From positions 8,680,001 to 8,744,000 of the forward strand of contig JAGVVL010000001.1 in NCBI GenBank assembly GCA_018287875.1: a stretch of DNA of 64,000 nt, in the 5' to 3' direction. Shown here piece by piece: positions 33,601 to 45,031 of the stretch (position 1 is its first letter; each line of letters opens with the position of its first letter). The notes under the pieces are model-generated. The model was given only the letters and a program-made list of their open reading frames with translations, was not told where the DNA came from and ran no database searches. The stretch is from Nigrospora sphaerica (Eukaryota > Ascomycota > Sordariomycetes > Amphisphaeriales > Apiosporaceae). The translations under genes and the position numbers were made by a program.

Positions 33601-36600
33601 CTGGGTCTGCTGCTTGCTGACCCAACTATGGTCGCCACGAACCTGTAAGATCTGCGTTAGGCAGCAACCCCATACATGTGCAGCGGGCGGGCGATCATTG
33701 AGGGTCACGGATCCGCGACAGAAATGTTGACGGATCTCCAGGGCCCCAGGGTCCCCTGTCTGACACCAATGTCGAAGAAAAAACGCCTTGAGGAGGGGGG
33801 CAAAAGCGACATGCTGGGCAAAACGAAAGCCTAACCGCCATGACGGCCAGTGGTCCCCCACCGGGTGGGCCGAGAGATGTACTATACAAAGACGCGGCAT
33901 GTATCAAAGTACTGGTCGGGAAAAGACGTGGTATGCAGGGGGGGAGGGTAGACAGAGCGTGGCATGAGCTGCCGGATACGGGGGAAAGGGAGGGGCAAAG
34001 GCGCCGCGCGCATGCCGGGACTGCCAGGTCGCCGTCTGACAGCCAATCCACTCTGCCGCGGAGAGATGCACCAATCCCGCGCTCCCGGAGGGCCGAGGTC
34101 CATCACGCATGGCCGGCTCAGGCTCGAGACAGACCCCGGGCCAGGAGGGAGATGCCGTCCAAAAGCCTATAGGCGCGCGCACGCTTTGCTCTTGGGTCGT
34201 CGATAGGAACCACCGGGAAGGAAACACGCGACGGCTATGACCTCGCCGGCCTACCCACAATGGGTGCTGCTTGCGAGCTTGCCGAAGGCCGCAAGCTCTA
34301 CTTTGTCATTGGGGGAGGGGGGGGAGTGCGAGCGGACGGTCATGGGCCCACGGCGCGGGCCTTGGCCGCTTTCGCGAGCTGAATTCGGCGCCAGCCTGGC
34401 CCACCATGGCGTGCAGTGAAATCAGCGATGGCCTGAGAGCCGGTTGGGGATTGGCTCGTTACGTTGTCTTCACGGCCGGCAGTTCTCTTGGGCGCGTGGG
34501 GGCTTGCCAACCCTTGGGGGGACGATCAAGCGAGAAGGCAGGAAGCAGGCCGGGCGAGGGCGGGAAAGAGACTGCGTGACGGCAGAAGGGGGCCGCATGT
34601 GTGTGGACGTGTTGGTGATTCTCTGGGCTCTCGGCTCAGCGCCTGCGGCCCTCGATGGTGGACGCGAACAGGCACCCCGTGCGGCAATGGCCTCTGGCCG
34701 AGGAGAGCCACCGCGTCCATTGCCATAGCAGTATGGGCGACTGATACCCTGAGAGAACCATGGTCAGTCATACGTTTCCGATAGCGACGTGATTGCCTCG
34801 CCTACAGAAGAGGAGTGCTGCCAGGATGCAACGATGCTTGCGCGCAGCGTGGCCGTCTCCAAGTACACCGCTTGCCCCTGACATGGCCAAACCAGAAGCT
34901 GAAATACATGAACGTTCCCTAAGAATGAAGTCCAGCTAGTGCAAACAACAAGGCCGGAGAGACCGCAACGACGACGGGGGACAGAGCACGTGGGACTCCA
35001 CGTCTTAGCAATGAAGACATGATGGAGGGAGCCGATACACTTCACCTGAAGCCGTCACCATGTTCTCGAGCCAGGCCGAACTCCCAGGCATCGCCTGTTC
35101 TTTGGGGTGATGGCGAGGCCCGTTTCCGCACAGAGCAAGCATCGCGAACGAGCACGTAGACATGCCCAGGGCGGCATGGTCCGCCATCCACTGGCGATCA
35201 CTTGTCCAGCAAAAGCCAAATATGCCTGTGAGCCTGCTGTACGCTTTCGAGTCGGGCACAGCCCTAGCAAGGTCAAAGAGCGTGGCTCGACAATGTCAAA
35301 AGCGATACGAAAAGCATCGGCCGGTAAAAGGTGAATGGAGATGTGAAGGGCGAGGCCACGGTTTCTCTCTACGGCACTCTTCGCAGGTCTTTCCTCTGCT
35401 GCTTTACACCGGCTCGCATCCATCTTCCTTTCCAAAAGGTAGTAGCAGACAACGCCGTGTATCATCACATCCCACCTTTCGATACATCGATCTGGTGTCG
35501 GACGACGTGACTCATCGGAGCAAGGCGGAAGCAGACGGGATCGTCAGACCCCCGAGCCTTTGGGTTGCAAAACCATGTCTTCCAGCACTGTGCGGGCGAG
35601 TCAGCAACACCCCCGAACTCGTGAGCGTCAGGACATACAGAAAAGGGTATACGAGTGGAAATTTATTGTTCGGGACGGTGTCCGAGTCGTACGAGTTATT
35701 CGACGTGTCTCTTATGAGTTCTCGACAGGAACCAGCGAGGAGAAGAGCCGGCTAAAGGCGGAAGCTGGGGGAGCGTTTGCGTCGCTTCTCCCGGGCCGTC
35801 CTTGAGAAGAAGCCGGCAGGGGCTCCGGGAGAAGCGCGAAAATGGGGCAACGATCGGGTCGTCTCTTCTGGGCGGCTGATAGGCCGGTGTGAACAAGTAG
35901 CTCGTCAGCGTCGAGACCCGGTACAGGACAGAGCGGCGGCCGCATGGCAACCCAAGACGCAGACGCACGCGAGTTGAAGCCTACTACTACCTACCACAGC
36001 CTGCGGTGTCCCACATCACCAGAGGATTTTGAGATAACGACCCAGGTACGGGATCTTTTGCTGAAGGGCTGGCTTCTGACCCGCTCCGGGGTGGGTATCT
36101 CCAACGCCGGCGCCGTATTCGATACAAGGCGTCTATACGAACGCGTAGAAGGGATCGGGGATAGAGCCGGCAGCAGTAGCTCACGCCCTAGGCTTCGTCA
36201 CTGACCCCCACGGCCGCCTACAGGTGACGACAGCAACTGGCGCGTCGCAAATTAGAGCGGCGTATTCTTCGAGAAGTAGTGCGCAGTTGCAGTTGCAGGT
36301 TGGGTGCCCCTATGCGCCTTCAAGTCCATAGACTGCTTCGTGATGCAGCAGTCCGTCCCGAGACTCGAAGCCCCAGCGAACAAGGCAGGAGTTGCCCGAA
36401 CACCGGAAAAGGTGCCATCGTCATGTTCACCAGCGCGACCTGTGTCGCGCAAGGCGTCCGCCGGTAGACTTCCTGGAGAGGGTCACGAGGTCACGCCGGG
36501 CCGAGATAGCTGCCGGCGTTCGACATCGACCTTGCCCCCGAGCGCAGCCGCGAGACCGGTGCCTGACAGACCTCTCTCTGAGATAGAGGCTTCATCATGC

Positions 36601-37096
36601 TTCGTGCGCTCGCGCCTGATACGGGGCCGACATAATACCGCAGTTCTGCTGGTGGGACGGCGGAACCTGTGGCCCATACAACAGCCCTTTGAGTGAAGGC
36701 CCCCTGTATCGGCCTTTGTTGCGTACCTAGGCAGAGTTGCGGCAGCATGTGTCTTGTTCACGCCTTTGCCCGCCTACCTCCGCGTAAGTGGGACGGCGGA
36801 GGCGGAGACGGGCGTTGCCGATTGTGGGGCTTCCCCACATGCTGCGTGTGCGGGGACGAAGACCGAGTGGGCCGAGTCGGCCATGACGAGAACAAGGATG
36901 GTTCCGCGGTAGATGGGCGCAGGAGGAGGGGAAAGGGTTGGCCGGGCGGGGATAATCCACACATGGCGAGATAACCACGGTTCAGTGATACGTTTCCCAT
37001 TTATTCGCTGTCTTACCTTGATCCCATCGGCTTCGTCCCCGGACTTAACTCCTCACTCTCCCCAACCTTGCGCCACTGTCGCCTTCGCCTGGCACC
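30686..37096. other. 6.4-kb region with no supported gene
   Basis: No recognisable protein or RNA gene. The longest frame (31882-32406, +, 174 codons) is compositionally unremarkable. A frame at 35944-36204 (+, 86 codons, ATG start) is less low-complexity than most but matches nothing I know. The right end (36900-37096) should contain the promoter of the dioxygenase gene. Confidence 0.5.
30742..30786. repeat. CCTG microsatellite
   Basis: Imperfect (CCTG)n array, reading cctgctgcctgcctgcctg and onward, starting about 60 nt after the end of the RAD28 pseudogene. Confidence 0.85.
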
Positions 37097-38269
37097 ATGG
37101 ACTCCGCGCAGACAACCGCGCCCGGCACGCGAGCGGCGCAGACGGCGCCCGAGGCCGCCGCGATAGCCGAATATATGGACAGCCTGCCCGCCCACCATGT
37201 AGCGCCGTTATGGACGGTCATGGGCGCCATGGTGCCGCCTCGGCCAGCGCCCAAGACGGCGGTAGCCGCCTGGCGGTACGACGAGGTGCGGCCCCTGCTG
37301 ATCCGGGCGGGCGCGCTGGTCGACGCGAAGGAGGCGGAGCGGCGCGTGCTGATGCTGGTCAACCCGGGGCTCGGCGCCCCCTACACGACCGACACGCTCT
37401 ACGCGGGCCTCCAGTGCATCCTGCCGGGCGAGACGGCGCCGGCGCACCGCCACACGGCCTTTGCGCTCCGCTTCATCGTCGAGGGCGAGGGCGGCTTCAC
37501 GGCCGTCGGGGGGCGAAAGCTCACAATGCGCCGGGGCGATGTCATCCTGACGCCGAGCTGGCAGTGGCACGATCACGGCCACGAAGGTGTGTGAGCGGGC
37601 GACGCGTATTCGGCCGCGACGGGGCCCCCGCGCCCGGGCTGACTCTTGGCAATCGGTAGGCGAGGGGCCCATGATCTGGCTCGACGGCCTCGATTTGCCA
37701 CTCTATCAGGCTTTCCCCACCAACTTTGCCGAAATGTATTCGGACAGCCGATACCCCAGCGCGTACGTACTGGGCCGACCGTATAAAAAAGAATCCGCTG
37801 CACTCCTCCCGTCGCGGCGCCGCTGACCCTCCATCCCTGCGTTAGATCAATCGAAAACGATGCAGACCTAAAAATCGGCTGGAACAGGGTCCAGGCCGCC
37901 TTGGACGCCCAGCCCCGAGGGCATGCCGTGTTTCACTACGCGATTGACGAGGCCACGCGGCCGCCGCGGCCGCTGTCGCGCACCCTAGGCGGGCAGGCAG
38001 AGCGCGTGGACGGCGGATGCGAGAGCGCGCCGATCCGGGAGTCCTGCTCCTTCATCTACCATTGCGTCCAAGGCCAAGGCGCCACGCGGCTGGTGTTGGC
38101 CGACGGGACGACGCACGAGGTCCGCTGGAAGCAGGGCGATACCTTTGCGGTGCCGGCCTGGTCGCGCCGGACGCACACGTCCGCCGGCGAGCGCAGCTAT
38201 CTGTTTGCCGTGAACGATCTTCCGCTGCTGCAGAACCTGGGCATGTACCGGTGCGAGGGCCCGCCTTGA
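37097..38269 (+). CDS. Gentisate 1,2-dioxygenase, cupin family (3 exons, 338 aa)
   Basis: Exons are 37097-37586, 37660-37762 and 37846-38269; the introns of 73 and 83 nt join cleanly. The start is in a CACCATGG context. The enzyme opens the ring of gentisate (2,5-dihydroxybenzoate) to maleylpyruvate with Fe(II) and O2. It is a bicupin: the first cupin has the metal-ligand pattern H117-R-H119 (in HRHTAF) and H158/H160 (in WHDHGH). A typical GDO segment [15 protein letters not shown] lies at the exon 1/2 junction, and the second cupin occupies about residues 215-335 ([33 protein letters not shown]). There is no targeting signal, so it is probably cytosolic. Genes for maleylpyruvate isomerase or fumarylpyruvate hydrolase are not adjacent. 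Confidence 0.9.
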
Positions 38270-38336
38270 GCCACCCGGCCTTGGCCGGGTGAGGGTCCCA
38301 AGAACGGGGGCCGTGTGTGCTCGAAAACGACGTCCG

Positions 38337-38342
38337 AATAAA
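38337..38342 (+). terminator. Polyadenylation-type signal AATAAA
   Basis: AATAAA lies 68 nt after the stop of the dioxygenase gene, followed at once by a T-run, a common arrangement at fungal 3' ends. Confidence 0.6.
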
Positions 38343-39148
38343 CTTTTTTTTTTATTCTTGGGCTTTAGTCGGCTTGGCCCCTAACGCCGTAGGCCCGTCG
38401 GTGCCATCGCCAGGGCGGCAGCTCTTCCCATTCTGACCATCTACATGTATGTTTCCGGGTCAGTGTTTAGGTACGTTAAATTGGGACATAGCAGAAATAG
38501 CAGTTAGTCGCGGGGGGTTCCATCACCATGAAGCACCCTTCGCTTCCAGTGGGTGTAGGTGGGATCTACGCGATACAACGGGCGAGGAAATTGCCTGTCT
38601 GCCCCCCCTCAACAGGGGCGCTAGTGACCAGGGCCGGGCCCCGCAGGCGCTGCGCCGTCCGGCTGCCCAGCCTAATTGGATTTTTGGCGCCCCCCCTTCC
38701 CCCGTCAGCACTGACAGCACATCCTCCGCATCGACCCTTAGAAAACGTCGTCTCTCCCCCATACCGGCGTCAGTAACGGGGAGCCCGAAATTGACAACAT
38801 TTGTGACCAAGGTCGGCCCCGCTGCTGCGAAAGGGCGCCAACGGAGGGGTGCCTGCAATGCACGCAAGCCGCAGAGCCTCACTCATCACAGATCGCTAAG
38901 GGTCCTGGCGCCTGCGCTAGCCTCCCGCGGAAGGGGCTCGCGAGGGCGCCGACGTCAGTACCCTGAGATTACTGGAGACCGAGTCGGGGAGGAGCGCCTG
39001 CCAATAAGATTTGCCAGCCCCTAGGCACACAATGGCACCATTGTGTCCCAGATCATCGCGAATCCTTCTGACAGACGGTTGCTTTCCTTCCTCCCGCCCC
39101 AGCCCGAGCGCGTCTCCAAGCGACCTGCGAGCAGAACTGATGTGCAAC
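38343..39148. other. Intergenic region upstream of the phospholipase gene
   Basis: About 0.8 kb with no recognisable coding frame. The phospholipase frame is open back to 39011 with in-frame ATGs at 39032 and 39140, so the coding start could lie slightly upstream of the one chosen. Confidence 0.5.
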
Positions 39149-41089
39149 ATGGGGCCCGTCGCGGTGGAGCCGTCATCCCCCCCTACGCGGGAGGCTGGCC
39201 AGACGAGCGCCGAGGACCAGGGCATCGAGCACCTCACCAAACCACTCCTATCTCACCTCGACCACGTCTTCCGTCGCCACGCCGGCCTGGACCAGCGATG
39301 GACTCCGGAACAGGCCGTCGCCTTCCGCCAGCACATCCAGGCCACCGACGACCCCGCCACCGAGGTCGCCGCCGAGGACCAGATGGATTTCCACGACTTT
39401 TTGGCCTACATGACCTCCCCCGCGGCTAATGCCCTCCAGCCGCCGGCCAGCGAGGACATGGACATGACCTGGCCGCTCAGCAACTACTTCGTGAGCTCGA
39501 GCCACAACACCTACCTCCCCGGCGACCAGTTCCCCGACGCCGCCAGCACGGACATGTACAAGAACGTGCTTCTGCGGGCCTGCCGCTGCGTCGAGATCGA
39601 TGTGTGGGACGGCGAGTGGCTGGTGAGGGAAGGCATCGACGACGATGTCATGTTTGGCGATAAGCGGGCGTCGCGCCGCTCCCTGATAGGCATGAAAGCC
39701 GCCAAATGGGCCTCGGACAAGTGGCAACCCCAGGACGCCCGCGTCTCCTGCGACGCCAGCCAGAACCGCAAGACGGAGTACCGCAAGAGCATGGCGGAGA
39801 GCCGCAGGAGCCTGGCGGGGAACCGCAAGAGCATGACGGGATCGTTTGCGTTCGAGCCCAAGGTGATCCAAGGCCGCCAACCGACGCGCGACGTCCTGTT
39901 CCGCGACGTCTGCGAGACGGTGAAAACGTACGCCTTTACCGCCACCAGTCTCCCGCTCATCGTGAGTCTCGATGTCCACTGCTCGCCGCTCCAGCAGGAG
40001 AGGATGGTGGAGATCATGACGGAGATGTGGGACGGCCTGCTGCTGCCGCCATCCGACACGGACGCCGCCGTCCTCCCGTCGCCGGCGGATCTGAGACACA
40101 GGATTCTCGTCAAGGTTAAGCACGCCCCGCCCCACGACGGCTTAACCCCGACTTCCACCACCTCTTCCGACAGCGATAGCCTGGCGTCCTTTCTGGGCGA
40201 GGGCGACGCCAAGATACAGCGGCCACGGATCATCCCCTCCCTCAGTGAGCTAGGCGTCTACACGCGCGGCTTCTCGTTCAAGTCGCTCTCGGAACCCGAG
40301 GCCACGTCGCCCACGCACATGTTCTCGCTGTCCGAGGCCCAGTTGGCCAAAGTCCATGAAGAACAGGCCCGGGACCTCTTTCGCCACAACCGCCACTTTT
40401 TGATGAGGGCCTACCCGGCTAAGTCGCGGGTGGGCGCCTCCAACCTCAACCCAATGAACTTCTGGCGGAAGGGCGTGCAGATCGTGGCCATGAACTGGAC
40501 GAGCTGGGACGACGGCATGATGCTGAACGAAGGCATGTTTGCCGGGACCGGTGGCTACGTGCTAAAGCCGGACGGCTACCGGGCGGCGCGCGCCAGCGCG
40601 ACCACCGACGAAGATGCCGAGCAACGAATTCCCTCCCACCAGACGCTTTGGCGCCTCGCCGTCCACGTCCTGGCGGCCCAGAACCTTCCCCTGCCCGCCG
40701 CCGCGGACGAGCCCGCCCACATGCGCCCCTACGTCACCATGCAGGTGCACACGGAGCCGCACCTGTACGAGGAGCTGCGGCGGAAGAAGCAGGCCAACTA
40801 CGCGCCGCGCGGCGAGTTCAAGAGCCGAACTAAGACACGGCAGGGCGTCCATCCGGATTTCCACGGCGAGATACTCAAGTTCCAGAACATCGACGGCGTC
40901 GTGCCCGCCATGTCCCTCGTCACCTTCCAGGTCTGGCACGATGAAAGGGGCCGGGACCGACCCATGGCCTGGGCGTGTATCCGGCTCGACCGCTTACGCA
41001 GCGGCTACCGCTACATCCGCTTGATGGACAAGGAAGGCCTGGCGAGCCGAGGCATCATACTGGTCCGCGTCGAGAAGAGGCTGTGGTGA
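39149..41089 (+). CDS. Phosphoinositide-specific phospholipase C, delta-like, atypical active site (646 aa)
   Basis: Single exon. I chose ATG 39149 (AACATGG context); 39140 and 39032 are in-frame alternatives adding 3 or 39 residues. PLC normally hydrolyses PIP2 to IP3 and diacylglycerol. Order: an EF-like N-terminal part (about 25-95), PLC-X (about 105-295: SSSHNTYL with H119, then EIDVWDG with E149 and D151), PLC-Y (about 365-470: LSELGVYTRGFSF, SNLNPMNFWRKGVQIVAMNW) and C2 (about 490-640: LAVHVLAAQNLPLP). The segment that in PLC-delta carries the second catalytic His (YHGHTLT) reads IQGRQPT here, with R243 at the His position. The Ca-binding Glu of SLENHC is D275. Residues 170-231 form an insertion with RRSL and RKSM words resembling basophilic kinase sites. 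Activity may therefore be altered. It is convergent with the dehydrogenase, 256 nt away. Confidence 0.9.
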   Translation: MGPVAVEPSSPPTREAGQTSAEDQGIEHLTKPLLSHLDHVFRRHAGLDQRWTPEQAVAFRQHIQATDDPATEVAAEDQMDFHDFLAYMTSPAANALQPPASEDMDMTWPLSNYFVSSSHNTYLPGDQFPDAASTDMYKNVLLRACRCVEIDVWDGEWLVREGIDDDVMFGDKRASRRSLIGMKAAKWASDKWQPQDARVSCDASQNRKTEYRKSMAESRRSLAGNRKSMTGSFAFEPKVIQGRQPTRDVLFRDVCETVKTYAFTATSLPLIVSLDVHCSPLQQERMVEIMTEMWDGLLLPPSDTDAAVLPSPADLRHRILVKVKHAPPHDGLTPTSTTSSDSDSLASFLGEGDAKIQRPRIIPSLSELGVYTRGFSFKSLSEPEATSPTHMFSLSEAQLAKVHEEQARDLFRHNRHFLMRAYPAKSRVGASNLNPMNFWRKGVQIVAMNWTSWDDGMMLNEGMFAGTGGYVLKPDGYRAARASATTDEDAEQRIPSHQTLWRLAVHVLAAQNLPLPAAADEPAHMRPYVTMQVHTEPHLYEELRRKKQANYAPRGEFKSRTKTRQGVHPDFHGEILKFQNIDGVVPAMSLVTFQVWHDERGRDRPMAWACIRLDRLRSGYRYIRLMDKEGLASRGIILVRVEKRLW

Positions 41090-41345
41090 TCTAGCAGCCC
41101 TGGACTTGGGACGGACTACCAGATGGCTCTTTTGGTGAGCGGCGTCGTATCGGCCGCACCGCCGCAGTGACTGTGGTCGGTATTTCGGGTCGGCGCGTGG
41201 CGAGATCCCTCATGCGGCGTATCACACAAGAGAGACGACGTCGAGCAACGGGCAACGCCATGGGATCCAGGAACACTGCGGCTGGCCCGCCTAACCTGCT
41301 TACGAACTGCTGCGAGCCGAGCTCTACGTGCGTCTGGGAGTCGTT

Positions 41346-42539
41346 CTAAGCCAGCCTGTGCAGGACGTCCTTGCCTGAAATCCACCGTTCCACGTTCTCG
41401 GCCGTTTCCGCGTACCAAGCATTCATCAGCCCTTCATCTACATAGCCCATGTGAGGCGTGGTGATGAGCTTGGAACGGCCGCCTCGACCCCAATAATCTG
41501 TCCGGCGCCAGGGGCTGCTCGTGGGTAGGGGCTCGACCTCGTACACATCCAGCGCGGCGCCCCGTATACGCCCAGTCTCTAACGTGTTGAGGAGCGCGGC
41601 TTGGTCAATCAGGGGCCCGCGTGAGGTGTTGACAAGCAGTGCCGTCTCCTTCATGAGGTCAAGCTCGGCGGCGCCAACGACGCCCCGTGATCGCTCGCTC
41701 AGGACGTAGTGCAGGCTCACCACATCCGAACAGCGGAACAACTCCTCCTTGCTCACGGCATAGAATACGCCTTCGCTAGGTAGACCCACCTCGCCCGCCA
41801 TGCGGTCGGCCTTGGCCTGCGTGAGATTCTCGCTCCAGCAGACGACGCGCATGCCCCAGGCCAGATGCGCGATGCGGGCCACGGCCGCGCCCAGTCGTCC
41901 AAGCCCCACGACGCCCAAGGTCAGGCCCGTCAGGCCCATAGCGAGGCCACTTTGCCACCCCTGCTCCGACTTGAGCAGGGCGTCATCGCTGGCAACGTTC
42001 CGTGCCAGGGCCAGAATTAGGGCCCACGTGTGCTGCGTCGTCGGATGGGCGCCTCCCTTCCTGATGTCAGGCCGGGGCGGCCGCGCTGCGTCGTCGGTGC
42101 GTCCCCGGCCCGGGGCCGCGACGACGGTGACACCGAGGTCCTTGGCCGCTTGGAGATCAAAGGCCTCGAACTGGGTGCCGGTGGCCAGGAGGAGTCGGAG
42201 GTTCGGCAACTGGCGGAGTAGGGCGCCGGGGAACGAAGTGCGCTCGCGCACGGTGGAGATGAGGTCAAAGGGCCGCAGTCGCTCGACCAGACGCGCCACT
42301 TCGGCCTCGTCGGTGGGCACGATCGTGTCCCGAAAGGTGGTGATTTTAAGTTGCGATGAAGGGATGTGAGCGAAGTGCCCGGCCGCCGTGTCGAGGTAGT
42401 CATCGATAATGGCTAGGGAAGGCCGTCGGCCCGTGTTGTCGCGCTGGGGCGCCCAGCTCCTTGCTCTGGCGCTGCTTGCAAAGCAGCGGTGGGCGGTCCA
42501 GCACCCGAACGGCCTTCTGGCGGCGACTCGTGAAGTCAT
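41346..42539 (-). CDS. D-isomer-specific 2-hydroxyacid dehydrogenase (397 aa)
   Basis: Intronless, ATG at 42539. The protein belongs to the family that interconverts 2-oxo acids and D-2-hydroxy acids with NAD(P)H; the substrate cannot be told from sequence. The Rossmann motif is GLGRLG (212-217) within LTLGVVGLGRLGAAV. The catalytic set is present: R307 in VNTSRGPLID, E336 in DVYEVEP and H363 in TPHMGYVDEG. The first about 35 residues are Arg/Ser/Ala-rich with no acidic residue before about residue 33, consistent with a mitochondrial presequence. A short loop (about 144-165, GRGRTDDAARPPRPDIRKGG) extends the region before the cofactor domain. Relatives include phosphoglycerate and glyoxylate/hydroxypyruvate reductases. 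It is convergent with PLC and divergent from the aquaporin gene. Confidence 0.92.
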   Translation of the reverse strand: MTSRVAARRPFGCWTAHRCFASSARARSWAPQRDNTGRRPSLAIIDDYLDTAAGHFAHIPSSQLKITTFRDTIVPTDEAEVARLVERLRPFDLISTVRERTSFPGALLRQLPNLRLLLATGTQFEAFDLQAAKDLGVTVVAAPGRGRTDDAARPPRPDIRKGGAHPTTQHTWALILALARNVASDDALLKSEQGWQSGLAMGLTGLTLGVVGLGRLGAAVARIAHLAWGMRVVCWSENLTQAKADRMAGEVGLPSEGVFYAVSKEELFRCSDVVSLHYVLSERSRGVVGAAELDLMKETALLVNTSRGPLIDQAALLNTLETGRIRGAALDVYEVEPLPTSSPWRRTDYWGRGGRSKLITTPHMGYVDEGLMNAWYAETAENVERWISGKDVLHRLA

Positions 42540-45031
42540 TTTTAGTCACGCAAAGGGCTCGTGAGAAAGCAACAAAAAGGATAAAATGAACCGATTCGTC
42601 GTCTTCGGATGACACGAAAGACGATGGGACTATGTTTATAGCAGTAACTAAAGAGGGCGCAATGCCCGTGTCTCCAACCGGCCCAGCCGCGGCATCGACA
42701 CCCCGTGCACCTCGGCGAAGAGCCTAACTCCGAGCTTCCGGCGAGCGAAGCGACCGATGCTCACACTACGAAACGGCTAGGCCGTGGCGCTGACAAGGCC
42801 CAACCGCCACTGACAACGGCTCGGCACGTCTGACCTGGACAGTGTAAATCTGTCGTCAAAGGGTGCGATTGACGCTTCGATGCGGGGGGAGGTCGGGCTC
42901 AGGCCTTGCGGTGTTCTGGAAAGCCAGACGCAACAGGGCCTCGGAAGGCACCGCTTTCTACACGATGCCCGCGACGAGCCCACCTACGGGCCCGCAAGAT
43001 GCCGTATTACGAGTACAGGGCCCCGGGCGGCAGGGCCGTCGGGCTTCCCACAGCGACCCGTACGACGTCCACGCTGGCGACGAGTGACGCCGATCCCGAT
43101 TGCGCAGGGCGCGCGCCTCCGCGTTCCTTTCAGCCGGCGTGCTTTCTCTCGCCCCCGACCAGCGCACGGTATCGACGGGGCCGTCGGGGCCGATTTTGTG
43201 TCTTGCACCGGGTACACGATTGTGGACCGGACCGCGCCAGCCCCGCCCTCGAGTGCGTCGTGCGATACCAGCACCTCTCCCCGAGCGAGGGCGGCCCGGG
43301 GCCAGGGCGTCACACAGGGCCCTGTTGGCTGGACGGCACGAGACGAGAGAACGGCGGCCACGCGTCCAGTCAAGGGCCCCGGGACGTTCGCTGACGCCCC
43401 TTGACGTGCTTGGCTGCAGGTGTAAGGGGGGACACGAGGCCAAGGTGGCTGTCCAGGCACTGCCTGCCACGAACGTTGTTGCTTGCTTTTCAGAGGTGGA
43501 CAGGGAAAAAGCAAGTCTCCTCGCAACGCTGACCTCAAGCGGACCGATTCCGCCCACTTCGCCGGCAACCATAGCCACGGACAGAAATAGAGGGACTCTG
43601 GATCGTCCCATCTTGGGGCCTCTTCAAGACTCTTCCGTGCATCGATGGGAGAGGCGGTTGTCCAACGGGGCGGGGCAGATGGTGGCGACGAACTGCGCCC
43701 GGCGTCTCAGCTGCGGTGCCAGAAGCCCTCATGGCCAGACCAGAAGGGATCTTATGCAGGAGACGGCGGCGCATAAAGGCAGAGACGACGCTCCGGACCC
43801 GGCTTCCGCCACTAGAAGGAAAGGAAACACGTGCGAGGCCGGACCACAACCTCCCCCTCCCCACAGACGTGCAGTGGACGGTGTCGCTCACTTTGCTTTT
43901 GGACCGTGGGATTGATTGCCAATTTGGCACCGCGGTTTCGCGCGGTCGAGGCCGGGGCCAGCCGACGGCCCCGGCCACTCGGTCGCACCGCTGGAGCGAC
44001 GGTCGGTTGGCTGAAGGCCTGGGAGCCCCGAGCGGCCCATTCGCGAGGGAAGTTCGGGGGATCGTCAGCTGGTAGGGCAGGTCCCGCTGGATTCATTTAC
44101 AGGGCAGGTGTCGCCCCCCTTAGCGCATGCGACGGCGGCTGCGGCGTCGCGCTAGCCCCTAAGCACCCCCCGTGCGGCGCCCGTGCCAACCTCGTCGGCC
44201 TCTCGTCTCGGCCAGCCGGATCTCACGATGACAGGACGCCCAGCGCGCCGTCTGCGGCCTTCCAAAATTAGCACGGGCGCCAGCTGAGCCTCCCGCGCTC
44301 CGTGGACGTGGCGACTGCCGTGCTCGAAGCATTCTCATGCCCTCTGCCCGCGGACCCGTCGCTGTGTCTCAGCACTGCCGAGAGCCGTCCTCACGCGTCG
44401 TCGAGCCCCCATCCTCCCACGAACATGGCCGCGGCCGACACGGGGTTCGCCCAGGGCGTTGGGGTCCCCCGCGGACGTGGGCGAGGGAGCCGCCGGCCGC
44501 GTTCGCACGAGGCTGCGAATATGCGTGTGCAATGATATCTAGCTCGGCTGGGAGAAAACGATCAACACGGCGACGCCATACGAGCCAACACACGTGGTAA
44601 CGATGCCCGCCAGCCCGGGCCACGGCTCGCAGGTCTCCGGCCTTGCCCACAGGCGCCTTTCCGCATCAGCCCGACTAAGACGGCGTCCAGGCTTTGAACG
44701 ATTGTGAAAGAGGATAGGCGCGTTTCACCTTGTCCCACGCACTGCCCAAACCTCATCACCACGGCTGTTCTTGCCCCAATCGGGCGAAGGCCACCACGGC
44801 CGTCACAGCCGCTAGGGGTTGCGATGGTTACATATATCGCGGTTTTCGTCCCGTTGGCCACGATGGAAAGTCTTGTGTCGTGCCGAAGCAAACTCCTCTT
44901 CCATCCAAACCTCGGGAACGTTGAACGTCCGTCCTCTCCTTAACCCTTGCGCAGCTTGTCACGTTGAACGTCCCTGCTTCTTTTTTTTTTTCTTTCCAAT
45001 ATCCAACGTCCGCTTCCCTCTTCTTCCCACC
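42540..45031. other. Divergent intergenic region between dehydrogenase and aquaporin
   Basis: About 2.5 kb with no recognisable gene. Several overlapping open frames on both strands (for example 43100-43915 + and 42958-43611 -) reflect high GC and few stops, not a known family. The last 60 nt before the aquaporin ATG are strongly pyrimidine-rich (a T11-type run then CT-rich), typical of fungal core promoters and leaders. Confidence 0.5.

Noticed and set aside
37097..41089. Possible aromatic-degradation or secondary-metabolite cluster around the dioxygenase
   Set aside because: The neighbours are a PLC and a general 2-hydroxyacid dehydrogenase on mixed strands; no ring-cleavage partner, transporter or cluster regulator is adjacent.
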